Assembly: GCA_003427395.1 (NCBI GenBank)
Contig: BFEA01000094.1
Location: forward strand, 1,178,388 to 1,242,387
Direction of reading: 5' to 3'
DNA length: 64,000 nucleotides
Source of the DNA: Chara braunii
Lineage: Eukaryota; Streptophyta; Charophyceae; Charales; Characeae
Part shown: positions 1-11,380 of the stretch, one piece after another
Layout of the letters: each line of letters opens with the position of its first letter
Numbering within the stretch: the stretch's first letter is position 1
The notes under the pieces: model-generated
Databases searched by the model: none
Told to the model about the DNA's origin: nothing
What the model saw: the letters and a program-made list of their open reading frames with translations, nothing else
Translations under genes and position numbers: made by a program

Positions 1-97
1 TGTTAGCTCTTAGTCTCATTGATTTGGCTACCTTAGGGCTGTGTTCCCTGCGCCCATGCGGTAGACAATAATTGTATTGGAATACAAGAGTTTTTTC

Positions 98-652
98 CTT
101 CTTGACAACTTCTTGTCCGCAGAACCCCCTTCACGGACGTCCCCACAGGCCGACCTTCTGACACCCGACCCTCCTCACCCTCGGCCAAGTTCGCAGCACG
201 TCAGGGTTGCATTTTCTCCCCCTGAGACATTTCAACGTCAATCAAATTTCAACGTCATGGTCGTCAGGAGGGTGGGCATTTTGAGGTTTTGGGGCCTTGC
301 AAGGGCCAGGACCGCGTACAATTTATATTCGAGGTACTCTGCTATTCTAGAAAAGTGCACCCACACCGTTTCAATTCAAAAAGGTTTAAGGACCACGGTC
401 CCCTCGGCCTCCTACGGGCAGCTACCAGTCCTACGCGGTCCTGGCCCTTGCAAGGCCCCAAAACCTCAAAATGCCCACCCTCCTGACGACCACGACGTTG
501 AAATTTGATTGACGTTGAAATGTCTCAGGGGGAGAAAATGCAACCCTGACTTGCTGCGAACTTGGCCGAGGGTGAGGAGGGTCGGGTGTCAGAAGGTCGG
601 TCTGTGGGGACGTCCATGAAGGGGGTTCTGTGGATAAAAAGTTGTCCAGAAG
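98..652. repeat. Long inverted (foldback) repeat
   Basis: Two arms of about 215 bp (104-318 and 432-646) are near-perfect reverse complements, separated by a unique spacer of about 113 bp. As RNA or single-stranded DNA it would form one long hairpin. The open frame at 77-508 lies mostly inside the arms and spacer and is not a gene. No transposase and no clear target-site duplication are visible. The arrangement fits a foldback transposon, a non-autonomous element, or an inverted local duplication. Confidence 0.85.
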
Positions 653-883
653 CTGTGGGTCCGTGGGACATGCAATTTCTGGGGCCCATGAAGGCGGTGT
701 CCCACGAGATTAAAGGTGCGCGCAGCGACCAAATTTCGAATTTGAATAGCGGCGGACATACGTGGACAGCACCCTCTCCCATTATCCGTGCTTCCTGCCG
801 CCTTGGGAAGAATGTCGCCATAGCCTGTCTGCCGGCGAGTGAGCTGTGCGCATGTGTGCGACTCATTTAGGGCAATGGAAAAC

Positions 884-923
884 GGCACCGACGATGCGCC
901 TGGGGCACCGACGATGCGTCTGG
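884..923 (+). repeat. 20-bp tandem duplication
   Basis: Two adjacent 20-bp units (884-903 and 904-923) differ at one base. They sit at the boundary of the dispersed repeat that starts near 926. Confidence 0.8.
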
Positions 924-925
924 GG

Positions 926-1740
926 CGCAGTGTCGGTGCGAATACCCTTACAAGGGTACCCGCCCTGATTTTTGCAAGTGACAGAAACAGGATTTCATTT
1001 AAAAATTGGGTGCGCCGTGGGAGTCGCTGCCATATATTCTTATTATGATGGACTGATGTTCATAGAGAAAATGGGGAGTGCGTGGGCGGACAGTTTTGAT
1101 ACACCCATGATTTTTCTTGTTGTATATTATAGAGTCGACGCATCTGCCGACAAGCTTTTTTATTTTGATTAAATTAGGACTAAGTGAATTTTTTCGTTGA
1201 TTGGTACGTTTGACCGTGATACCAATGCACTTGTGCGGAGGTCGGCTTCGACAACGGTGCGGCCTTTGTATGGTAAACGGAGTGAGCAACGGAGTAAAGC
1301 ACAGATCGGGCTTCCACGCGGTAGATGTGGGAGCTTGGCGGTTGGCGGTTCGGTCGAAAGACCAAGTATGGTTTTGTTACGCCTTTACCGTATTGAGTCG
1401 GAAATTGAATACTCTTTATGTGGGAAACAACGCTTGCTGTATCCAACCTTGGGCCTAACACTATTGGTTACGACACGAGTGTTCATGTGATAGGTATGGG
1501 GACCAAGGCTAGTGACTGGTGTCGATAGAGCAAGAGACCAACAAAGGAAGTCGGGGGATTGAGGGTCTGGTGGGACTAGATGAGACTATCGTTCTCGCTT
1601 TTGTTGTCAGAACCCAACCACAGACCCAATCGGTGGGACCAAGAGGAGAATCGACGACCTTCTTCCCTTAAGGCACCGTTTTTCCCCTTTTCATGTCTCA
1701 TTGTACTTCCAATTTACTTTGTTTTTATTTAGTCACTTTT
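926..1740 (+). repeat. Old dispersed repeat, unknown class
   Basis: This stretch matches the reverse complement of about 42830-43484. The clearest blocks are the start (a GCGAATACCC...AAGGGTA palindrome at about 938-958), a block around 1449-1475 (core CTATTGGTTACG) and a T-rich block at 1680-1720. Between them the copies have diverged strongly. No coding capacity is recognisable; the short frames at 999-1490 overlap on both strands and look random. It may be part of an old retroelement. Confidence 0.6.
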
Positions 1741-1808
1741 CGACTATCGGTCTCATTACTGGGACACGGCACCAGGGCGGGTCCCAGGGCCAGTTGCTGG
1801 AGCCAACT

Positions 1809-1868
1809 AACCTAACTCGAATTGGCACACCCACGAACTGCTGAAATAAAGGTTATAGTTCCACTTCC
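1809..1868 (+). repeat. tRNA-like (SINE-head-like) fragment
   Basis: An A-box-like TAACTCGAATTGG is followed by a CCCACGAACTG core, GAAATAAAGG and a B-box-like TAGTTCCACTTCC. The same order occurs at 3669-3725, 56018-56070 and 56660-56719, where the last copy has a better B box (GTTCGATTCCC). It is best read as a decayed tRNA-derived sequence, not a functional tRNA. Confidence 0.45.
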
Positions 1869-1869
1869 A

Positions 1870-3660
1870 CTAGAAAAAGTTGAGTAAGGACATCACAGGC
1901 TTCACTTATCGGGGTTGGTCAGTTCGAAGGTGATATCTCTCAGCCGTGGTCCTCGGTCTAATTCCTTCAGAACATTCGTTAACATTAGATCGATACAGAA
2001 AGACTGTCATGACCCATGCATTGGTTCCAGACCCGTCACTTATACCAATGGGCGTCGCTCAGTTGGTATACTCCCAGAGTGTTGAAATACATGCCTGAGT
2101 TTAGACTCTACTGGAAGTAGGTGAGTTCAATAATACAACTCTACTTCACCGGGGACTGGCCACTTCAGTAGTGGTATCCCAATGTTGTAGTAGTGCTATC
2201 CTTCGAGACATCCGATAAAACTGGATTGATACAAAGAAGATTAGCATAGCCCCTGAACAAAGATAATCCGCATAAATCAAGAAATAATCGCCAATGACGT
2301 TTGTTGTGTTCATTCCGATCGTTGTGTCACGATTCATCCTCGTGACCTTCTCCTTTCGCGGAGGTGTTCTTCTTCGCGGTGGGTGCATGTATCTTTTGGT
2401 GGCATCCATGTTCGTGGTGCTCGACACTCTAGTGAGGATCTATAGTTATGACTGCCTTGTGCACGATGTAGACTCCGACTCTTCAGACTCGCGATGTGAA
2501 CGAGGCGAAAGGAAAGTGAACGACCGAAGGTGGAAAATAGGTACGGCAGAATAGAGGGTGAATTTTGGTTGACCGAAGGAGGGAGTTGAGGTTGAGAGGA
2601 AGTTAGACAAGAAAGTGACGAAGAAGGAAGTGGAGGCTATAATCGGCAGGTGCTTACCTTCAAGTTAGTAGCATGAATTTTTCCATCTTATAGGGAAAAA
2701 TTAATTGTCATTTTTACATGTTTGAAGAGTCGTTTGGCGTGGCATGTAATTGTGCAACGCAACTCTCGATTGTGATCTCCTTCTCAACCAAGTGGTGGTT
2801 GACATCTTCGAGCACATGGTCGTCAAATTCATTATCAACGCCATTATGCTGCCTGACAAGGTCGTCATCTTCCTGCTATTTTTGGAGGTAGTCATTACGG
2901 GGATTGTCTTAGCGGAGTTGTGTGTCCTTGATGGTGTCTTTCGACATCAGCATGGTGTTCTTCATAGTGATCGTCCTCGTCCAGGCGATCGTTTTTTATG
3001 TGGTCGCCTTCACCATCGCATTTGCAATCGACATTGGTCTGTGGTCGCGACCGACATCGTCAGGTCCTTCATGATCCTCTTCCTTGTAAGAGTCGGGCGC
3101 CTACGAAGGGGGAGAGAAAGAGGGAGCGAGAGAAATCTCACCTCAGAAGACTGACTATGTGAGGTGAGCGGAAAGGCGAGCTGCGAGGATGAGCCACATG
3201 TTGAGAAGAGGAGGAATATAGTGTGTATTTTTCCATGTTTTAGTGAAAACTTTATGCGCATTGCGCATGTTCGGTTACTAGTAGAGGCATGGCGCAATAA
3301 CGTGAGGGATTGACAACTGCATCCTTCCATGCTCCAACAGAAGATCCATTTTGGTTCCGTTAATAACATATCTGGCTACTTGAAAGTAGAAGATTCATTC
3401 TCATTTTGCACATTTGGTGGACACTAGAACCACTATGCTGCTCGTGTTGTGGAGATGGTCATATCATCGTGCCGCTAATATTTGTCTTGGTCGGGCTTGT
3501 CATTGTGAATTTGTTTGGCGTTGTACCCAAATGTGTTTTAGCAGACAATTTCATTCCTGTTTTGCATATTTCATGAAGGGAAAAATGCAACTCGTTATAA
3601 AAAACTTGTTCATGTTTGACACTCGGTACCACTACTACTTCTGATAACTGTACTGCTCTG
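1870..3660. other. Gene-less stretch, no recognisable content
   Basis: Only short overlapping frames occur here on both strands (for example complement 2146-2427, 2750-3154, complement 3010-3369). They have biased, repetitive composition rich in GTCATC/GTCGTC-like runs and match no family I recognise. Short similar segments near 2675 and 3230 (TTTTTCCAT...) hint at an old internal duplication. Confidence 0.5.
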
Positions 3661-3668
3661 GTAAGTGA

Positions 3669-3725
3669 AGGTCTAACTCGGTTAGTATACCCACAAACTG
3701 ACGAAGTGCGGATCCAAACTCGGAT
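3669..3725 (+). repeat. tRNA-like (SINE-head-like) fragment
   Basis: A GGTCTAACTCGGTTAG A-box-like start is followed by TACCCACAAACTG and a degenerate B-box region. It is the same family as 1809-1868 and 56660-56719. Confidence 0.4.
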
Positions 3726-3901
3726 TTGAATGAGTGTTAAGCTTTTAACTACACAAGTTCAGACATAGCAATGATTGACAGATTGATAGTTTTTTCTTGA
3801 TTTTATGGGTGGTGGTGCATGACTGTTTGTAGCTTATGGGATGATTCGTTCAACTAGCTAGGCAAAATGAGCGAGACTAAAACTAGCAACGTGAGACTAT
3901 G

Positions 3902-3931
3902 ACTTTTTTTTTTTTTTTTTTTTTTTTTTTC
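3902..3931 (+). repeat. Poly-T tract
   Basis: About 28 T residues followed by (CT)n lie immediately before the point where similarity to the long LTR begins. It may mark an insertion or truncation junction. Confidence 0.9.
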
Positions 3932-3955
3932 TCTCTCTGAAGGTAACTTGGGCCA

Positions 3956-4193
3956 AATGAGCATTGTTAGTAGGATGAATGGCTCAGTCCTACGCCCACT
4001 TTATACACTAAGCTCAAATAAATATATGTAATTTGGTTATTAAACAGTTCATGATTGACTAGGCATTGTTTCTAAGATGAATGGTCTAGTCACATGCCCA
4101 ATAGAGAGAGAAGTAGTTGTGCAACTTGTTCGTGTGTAACTAAGGCAAAGGGTTGGGTATTGTTTGTAAGATGAATGGCATGGCTCAATACCC
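3956..4193 (+). repeat. Three hairpins with shared loops
   Basis: Three hairpins about 100 bp apart have different stems but near-identical loops containing TAAGATGAATGG or a variant. The stems are AATGAGC/GCTCAGT (3956-3988, one mismatch), GACTAG/CTAGTC (4057-4091) and a perfect GGGTATTG/CAATACCC (4155-4193). This is copy C's version of the hairpin cluster in LTR copies A and B. Confidence 0.7.
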
Positions 4194-4214
4194 TATGTAA
4201 GCTGGGATAAAGCG

Positions 4215-4803
4215 TTAAACCACCACTACCCCCGCCGGCCTAAAATGGACTTTCCTGGCCTTACGGACCGGGTTCTTTGGGGGGGGGGGCGACCGACAAG
4301 CGCAGGCGCGTCCGGGCAAAAAAAATTCAAACACTAACTTGAGCGATTTTTTGCGCTAAAAAAAATTGGTAAACAAATCTGAAAATTTGATATCCTGTAA
4401 ATTAGGTCGTGATCTTTCCAAGAAAAAAAAAAAAAATAAAAATAAAAAAATAGACGGTGAAGTAAATGCCTCGCCGTTTTATCACATTTTTCATTTTTGC
4501 TACTCTACCACGTATGGGTCAATGGGAAAAGAAACTCAATTTTCACGATTTTTGCAATCAGAAGAATGGCTCAACAACTTTGAAAATTCGAGGGTCCGTA
4601 GATGCTGTCGTGATCTTTACAAGAAAAATATTTTAAAAAATTCAAAAAATCATTTTCACTGCGAAATAAATCGCAGGGATAATTCGATGCATTTTCGAAT
4701 TTTGCCACTCCGCCAGTTCCCCCCACTGTACTACCGACAGTCCTCATGGACCTGTGCTACCGGCTCCCCATAATTTATGATGGTGGGGGTGGGAGTAGTT
4801 TAA
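4215..4803. mobile_element. TTAA-flanked MITE, 581 bp
   Basis: The element 4219-4799 is bounded by TTAA on both sides (4215-4218, 4800-4803). Its termini ACCACCACTACCCCCGCC and the complement of the right end agree at about 13 of 18 positions. LTR copies A and B carry a single TTAA at the same place (GGGGTTAAATCATT), so they show the empty site. Inside are two direct repeats of a GTCGTGATCTTT-containing segment; one is shared with the MITE at 48632-49066. TTAA duplication is typical of piggyBac-type transposition. No transposase is encoded; the frame at 4366-4773 is low-complexity. Confidence 0.85.
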
Positions 4804-5033
4804 TCACCAAAGGGTTCAATTAACTACTTATGTGTGAACATAACTTGGGATTTTTTATGAGAGTACTTACCCATTGTGATACAGACTTGTATTTAGTTGA
4901 GTATGACTCAGAGTTTTACTTGTTATGAGTTTTAACCTTGATAAATAGTTGCTTTAGATGCTCGCTATGTGTTGGAACTATAAAAATTCAATTTCTGTAT
5001 TTTATAAGTTAAGTTTATTTATTATGTTTGACT

Positions 5034-6200
5034 TTGTATAAAGTTTAAGAAGACACTTCCGCTAAAGGAAGTGTTGACTATTTTTTTACAAATTTAAGGA
5101 TTTAGTCAAATTTTTGTCTTTACAAACTCAACTTTAATCTGAATTTCATATCTGACTTAGTAAATATCTGTGAAACCTACTTTTGCGGGGGTGATGCTGC
5201 ACAAATTTTTACTAAATCATAAAGTTAGACAAAATTTAAATTTATGAAGTCAGAGTTATTTTTTTACTTTATATTTAGTTTTGTACAAATTTTAAAAAGA
5301 CACCGACTTAGAGGGAGTGTCATCAAAATTCCTACAAATCTAAAGATTTAGTTAAACTTTTATCCAGAAAAAAATTAAGTTTTATCTCGATTTCTTATCT
5401 GACTTAGTAGAAATTTGAGAAACCTACTTGTCTAAGGGAGATGTTGGCCAAAATTTTTACTAATTCACGGAGTTACAACAGAAAATTCCCATGAGAAATG
5501 AAAGTTGAAAGACCATTCCATAAAAAAAAAATCCTTCATATTTATAAATTATCATTCCAATGTTCGTCAAATTCTAAAATTTTCAATTTAATTTGATAAG
5601 TTTCCGTCTAAATATGATCTTTCCCTTCCAACTACATCTATTTGTTCAAAATGGAATGAAAGTCAGGACGAGTTTATGAAATATTTTAATTAGACTTTCA
5701 TTCTATTACCACAAATATCGTCTAATTTAGATTGAATTAACCTATTTATGACTGAAAATCCTTACTTAGAATGACAGTCCAATTAAAATATTTCATGAAA
5801 TCATCCAGACTTTCATTCCATCTCTAGCATGCAGTTAAAATAAGAAGGGATACCCCATTCTTGGAAGGAAAGTTTTCAAGTAAGACGGAAATTTTTAAAA
5901 TTGGAATCACATTTTGGAAGATGGAATGAAAATTTGGAATTTAGAATGTAATTTTACTCTAGAATGATTATTTAATTTTGAGAAATTTTTCTATTGTAGA
6001 TAAAATGTGACTTTGTAAAATAAAAAATCGTTTTCGGATTTGATATTTAATCTCATATAAATTTTGCAAAGACACTTTTCATATAGGAAGCGCAAAAAAA
6101 AATTCATGAAATTTAGAGGAGTTATTATATTTTAGAATTTTAAAATTTTGGCAGTCTGTCCTTGCTTAGAGGAGATACTGCTGAATTCATGACATTTTCA
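5034..6200 (+). repeat. ~123-bp degenerate tandem array, copy C
   Basis: Units begin near 5034, 5157, 5282 and 5405, then resume at about 6050 after a MITE insertion. Each has a TATAAAT-like start, an AGGGAGTGTTG-like core and a GGAGTTAGAC-like end. The spacing of 121-125 bp equals that in LTR copies A and B. Confidence 0.7.
5488..5990. mobile_element. Foldback MITE in the array
   Basis: An AT-rich segment interrupts the ~123-bp array of copy C and is absent from A and B. Its inner arms are strongly complementary: about 5655-5706 pairs with 5772-5825, sharing TGAAATATTTTAATT and GACTTTCATTC. More distal arms pair through TTTCCGTCT and CTTTCC-type segments. The recurrent ATTCCATTC-like motifs at both ends suggest a MITE with long inverted repeats. 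Exact ends and target-site duplication cannot be fixed. Confidence 0.7.
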
Positions 6201-8540
6201 AACAAGTATCAATGATAAGGTAGGAAGGAAGTAGTATTTCAAACTCACTCAAACACAACTTTGACACTTGTATGTGCTGTGTTGTAAACCATTTTCATTC
6301 GGATTATCTCGTGGCCTAACTAGCTTCAAGTTCATCCTACGAGGATCATCTTCTATTATCTATCAATAAAATATTGGTTTTTCCAGTTCAACTCTAACTC
6401 ACTCTCGCTGCTTTACTTACGACATTAGCCCCCGTGGGTTTAATTATTTTCTTTGGGTTTTTACCAGTACTTTTACTAAATGACCATTTAAAAGTGTCAG
6501 GGTGTTTTTTTTTAAAGGGTGGATAAAGGTTGGGGCTTGCGTGATAAGGCAAGGGGTATGAGTGCAGGGAGTGGTTGAAGTTGATCCCATGTAGTGCGTG
6601 ATCTGTTACAAGCGGCTAACAGGGACCCCCACTTTTCAGCCCTGGTTAACCCCCTCAACCCCGAAAAGTGCATTGGAGATCATTTTTTTTAGTTTTTTCT
6701 GTTTTTTTTTTTTTTTGCCCTGTTTTTTTTTTGGTCAAGGTTTGTGTGTGTCAAGTTTAGTGTTTGTTGGGGTCTTGGAGTTGACTCTCTTGGCTAGCCC
6801 TGAGAAATCCTGAAAACTGAAATGAGTGAATTTTGCATAAAAATACACTTTTGCCTTGTTGTTTTATAACTTTTTAAAGTTTTTTTTTTCAATTTTGTTT
6901 TTGTAAGTAGTTAGTATGATCTCCAATCTATGAATTGGTGGCAAGTTTGGTTAAAATGACCCTTGGGTTTTGTTATAAATCGTCTGACAAGTGGTATGAA
7001 AATCGAGGTCTCCGTTAACCGTCTCTCTGGTCTGTCGATGTTGAATCTTTGGTGTGATTGTCAAATATGTTTTGTGAGTTGAAGTCGAGATCGACTTTGT
7101 CTGCGATCATGTGTATATTTTGAAGGAACTCACACTGTGATCATAAGAGTGATCGTCTTGTATCCTATAACCCCGTTGTATTTATATTTTGTGTATCAGC
7201 ACAGTCTACTATAACCGTGTGTAAAGATTGAGCAGATTCGTATTAAAAGAAAAATGAGATCCCTTTTTACCTTTGCTCTATTTGATTGTTGTAAGATTGA
7301 ACAAATTCCTATTGAAAAAAAAAATCTTTTTTTACCTTTGCGCTTTTTTATTTTTGTAGTTGGACGTTGAGGTTCGTGGCGGTTGTAAAGTCAAACACCT
7401 TGATCTGTTTCCTGACCTTTGAAAATTGAGTTTCGCCTTCAGGTTCAGAGGTGCCCCACCGCCACAAGGGGCCGAAGTTAACCTACCGGTCACTCGCGTA
7501 ATGTGCAGAAGAGGGTAGGTCTAGCAATCACACTAGTGATTGTCTAGCGTCTAAAGATTAACCCCTTAAGCCACGTGTTAGTCGACATTTAAGTGTCAAA
7601 AGAAACCCTCAAAGCCCTTGAGGGTCGCATGATTATAGATACCACATAGTACACCATTCTCATAATTGTTCGAGTTGCCATGCATGACTGATCGATATCA
7701 CAAAACCCACGTCTCAACGATATTTATTCAGAGGCTCGCTCTCGACACTCATCTATCGTTTGTTGTCAAAAGGTTATGAGTTGAATATGAAAAAAAGACT
7801 AGGCGTGATTCACTTATGAAGTTTGATTTTATTTTGTTGAAGTGTAACGCGTGGTTAGTTGAATCGTCCTAGTCGACCGGTGATGAGTTGCGCATGGGAG
7901 ATCAACCCCCAGAGTGTCAGTTCAAATACGGGTTCGATTAAGGCGTTCGACCGTGAGTACCCCCTATGCTACAACGTATAAGAAACGCCCTCGGCGGAGC
8001 CACCTCTGCGATTGCATTCGAGCAGCTTTCGCACATGGCTCGGTAATTCGGGGGGGATACACATGTCCAAGGGTGGCAACAACCCCTTGGGTAGAGGTAG
8101 GTTGTACCTCTCGTGACCCCTATTCTGTCGTAGGGGTTCACAAGAGGTGTGGCTGGCCCACTCGGTCGGAACGGTGAAAACTCCACTATGATAAAAGTCC
8201 TGCAAAATTTTGCATGATGTGGCCGGGAGGCTCCCATTGTGGGACCGATGCGCTCGACAACGGAAGCTGACATCAAGGGAGAGGTCACTGTTAGAAACGG
8301 TGTTGCTCGCAATTTCTCATCACATGTAGACTGTGAACAACCTGCGTGGGGCCAACGAAAGACAAAGGGCAGACGGAAGGCCGCTATAACCCAGTCTTTG
8401 ATCAACACACATTCTTCGCCTGGTCTATGGTAGTCTGCGTTGTTCCTCTTGTAAAATGCCATCGTGGTAGGTGTGATGCCGAGGGAGACGTCGAGGTGGT
8501 GGGTGAAATGAAGGACGAGTGGAATATGGAGGGACCTCAC

Positions 8541-9575
8541 CACCACTAACGATGCAACAAAAGACTACTTCCATGAGAAACTGCGGATGACGCAAACGGT
8601 GTTCAATGACATAGTGACGATGTGAATTTTTTTTCTTCAAAGCAGACCGACTCACTATCGGGAGCCATTGCAGCTTGACCACATTGTGGCTTACGCGTTA
8701 TATCAGTCAGCATCCTAAGAGACTTTTAAGAGAAGCACGTCGACGTTCGGCATTGGGAGGTCGTCCGACATCAAGATTGTGCAAGAGGTGACAAATGTCA
8801 TCTTGGCTACATATCCGGACAAGATCGCAATTCCAAGCGGACGTTGTCTCCTGTAGGTCCTCTGAGGTTTCACTGGGAAAGGTTTCCCTAACTGCTTCGT
8901 CGTGATTGACTACACCCACATTTTTGTGGACAAACCTGCAAACACGTCGTCTGGGAACTACTTCAATCGGAAGCAACAATTCTCGGTTGTCACGCAGATT
9001 GTCGTCGACCTTGACTTGTGGATCATCGACGTCTTCGTCGGTTATCTCATGTGCGTTCAAGATCAATCTGTGTTGCGGAACTCTTCACTAATCAAGCGAG
9101 CAAAAGCGGGAAACATCTTCAACGTGGACCCGATCGTCCTCCCAGGGGGGGTGAGGACAACAAGGTACCAACTGGGGGACAATGGTTATACCCTGCACAC
9201 GTGGCTTGTGGTTTCGTATGGAGGGTCGGAGCGTATGGGGGACGTCGCTCTTTTCCACACACAGTAGAAGACTACGAGGAGGGTTGTGGAAAGAGCATTC
9301 GGATGGCTGAAGGGGACGTGGAGGTTATTCCTTTGTCATCACAATACGGATATGATAACCTTCAACAACAATTTATTGTCGTCTGCATCATCCATAATCT
9401 GTTGCTTGAGGTCGGGGTCGCATTCAATGACAGTTTGTTGCTAGACCATGCCCAGGATGAAAACACTATACCCATCGACCCTGGTTTGCAGGATTTGCCG
9501 CATCCCATGTCCCAGGCGAGCGCCACAGAGGCTGCCCTCGCTTTGCACGATGCTCTCCGCATGAACATGCAATAG
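8541..9575 (+). pseudogene. Harbinger-type DDE transposase relic
   Basis: The frame starting GFPNCFVVIDYTH at 8881 continues through DKPANTSSGNYFNRKQQFSVV, LDLWIIDVFVGY, VLRNSSLIKRA and LPGGVRTTRYQLGDNGY. This is the conserved order of PIF/Harbinger (DDE_Tnp_4-like) nucleases. The catalytic codons are visible in one frame: Asp 8908-8910, Asp 9178-9180 and Glu 9289-9291 (in VVERAFGWLKGTW). An in-frame TAG at 9265-9267 precedes the Glu. A shift near 9345-9358 moves the C-terminal part (VVCIIHNLLLEVG...) to another frame, which ends at 9573-9575. Upstream fragments (a degenerate YREPLQLDHIVAYALY-like piece near 8656) are broken by stops. It is not functional. No inverted termini were located. 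Confidence 0.9.
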
Positions 9576-9579
9576 GGAG

Positions 9580-10380
9580 TTTCGTTTGGAATGTTAGGTT
9601 CTCGACATGCCAACCTTTGTGGATGGTTGGTCGGTTGGGGATTATGTCTGCCCGTTTCGATGTTAGTTGTCGTCAGTGCAGGGATCGATGCCGCCGTCTG
9701 ATTAACATACGGACGTCAGGGCAACAATTTTTTTTATTGGCGGGGGGCAGGGGGAGGGAGTGGGTTTTGATGAAGTTCGTTGTATGAAAGTTGTGTTCAT
9801 TGTCCGATGATGACAATTACATGTTTTTTTTTTCATTTTTAGTGAGCTTCATCTTCTTGTCTACATTTTTCGCATGTTCTTTGTAAATGTTTTTATGTTC
9901 TTCCTTGCGCACGTCGATTTTTCATCACAACTTTTGGTTAATCAACCGAGGAAGTGTCATTAGAGCGTGGAGGCTCTTTTTTTTCGTGAGTTCGTTTTTA
10001 TTTTTTTTACATTGTTGCTCGCTGTTTGATGATATTTGTTCGATGAATCTTTCTTGCATATGGCGTTGTTTGTTGTTTGTTGTCTTGGTTTGTTTATGGT
10101 AATCGGAAAACGCATTACAAAAGTACGAAATAAAAGACGGGAAAATAAAGCGATTACATACGAAGACACACACACAAAGCAAGATAGCACAGAAGAACTA
10201 TGACAATCTTTGATAGTCATTTACACGGATAAGAAGACAAAACGATTCACCATTGCATGACCTCAACGTCAAGAGGACCATCCATCATTGAGCGCCAAGT
10301 GAAAGGATAAGTACCAAGCGAAAACAACATTGATTGCTTGCAACGGCTCCACGGGATGCCCAACGGATGGATTCACAGTT

Positions 10381-10385
<5 letters not shown>
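9580..10385. other. Gene-less stretch
   Basis: This T-rich DNA, with short overlapping frames on both strands (9887-10102, complement 9925-10220), shows no family similarity I recognise. It may hold the downstream end of the Harbinger relic. Confidence 0.4.
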
Positions 10386-10471
<86 letters not shown>

Positions 10472-10581
10472 NNNNNNNNNNNNNNNNNNNNNNNNNNNNN
10501 NNNNNNNNNNNNNNNNNNNNNNNNNNNNNNNNNNNNNNNNNNNNNNNNNNNNNNNNNNNNNNNNNNNNNNNNNNNNNNNNN

Positions 10582-10620
<39 letters not shown>
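10386..10620 (+). repeat. (CT)n microsatellite with assembly gap
   Basis: A pure CT run flanks an N block at 10472-10581 (110 Ns), so its true length is unknown. Translated frames across it are Leu-Ser or Arg-Glu repeats and are not genes. Confidence 0.98.
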
Positions 10621-10624
<4 letters not shown>

Positions 10625-11380
10625 GACTCTCAATCTCCTGCACATGTCGATCCGCACCGGAGAGTCACAAAAAGTCGACGCCACCTCCGCGGACATGTAT
10701 CTTGTTTCTCACGCCGCGACCGCCATCGTTGAGTTTAGTAGAAGTCGTCGATTATGATCCGCACTTTGCCATGCAAATATTTGCGATTGGCGAAAGGCGC
10801 ATCAGGGTGGATGACAGTGGGTAGCATCAGGACCGAGTTTCTTCGAAGGGCCAGTCACCGTTCCTCCCCTCCAGTCCCCTCCCCTATGAGTGTTAGTAGT
10901 CTCCGCTCAGTGCCACTCAAGGGGACCAACGACATACCTCTGGGTAGCGGGCATTAAGCTACCCACGAAACGCTTTCCGACCGTGGGCAGGGGGAGGGCG
11001 GAATGCTAAGATAGGACCGACGGGCGGACCGTTGTGGGGCGCTCTCGGGCAGACCGCCGTCCGTTTTTCCTCCGAAGCTTCCCTCAGGGTAGCTGGGGCT
11101 ATTTAACAGCCTGTTGGTCATGGCGGGACCCACTGCTGTACGGGAGCGGAGCGGGTGCACTCCGACTCGACGTTGAGCAGGGAGCACAGAGGAACGGAGG
11201 ATAGCGGGAGAGAGAGGGGGCGTACGAAGGCGGACAACGGGGAGGAGGTTGCGCAGGAAGGCAGAAAGCGGGGAGAAGTCGAGCTAAGGCAGCGAATGAA
11301 CCTAGATGGGGGCAGGTGCCAAGGGCATTCGCGAATGCAGATGGCAGAGTGATGGCTTGGGCGTAGTTAGAGGAGCATAG

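Larger units (their letters stand above)
3935..8259 (+). mobile_element. Partial old LTR copy (copy C)
   Basis: In order, this region matches about 14515-17381 of LTR copy A: hairpins at 3956-4193, the ~123-bp array from about 5034, a 6200-6600 block, a 7350-7640 block and a terminal 7860-8259 block. It ends in the same GCGCTCGACA as copies A and B. It is much more diverged than A and B are from each other, so it is older. Two MITEs interrupt it (4219-4799 and about 5488-5990). The first ~3.7 kb of the LTR is absent, and no primer-binding site follows the end. Confidence 0.75.

Noticed and set aside
77-508. 143-codon open frame near the left edge
   Set aside because: It lies across the left arm, spacer and right arm of the foldback repeat, has no family similarity, and is explained by the repeat.
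10269-10757. Several long frames across 10.3-10.75 kb
   Set aside because: They are Leu-Ser or Arg-Glu translations of a CT microsatellite and an N gap.
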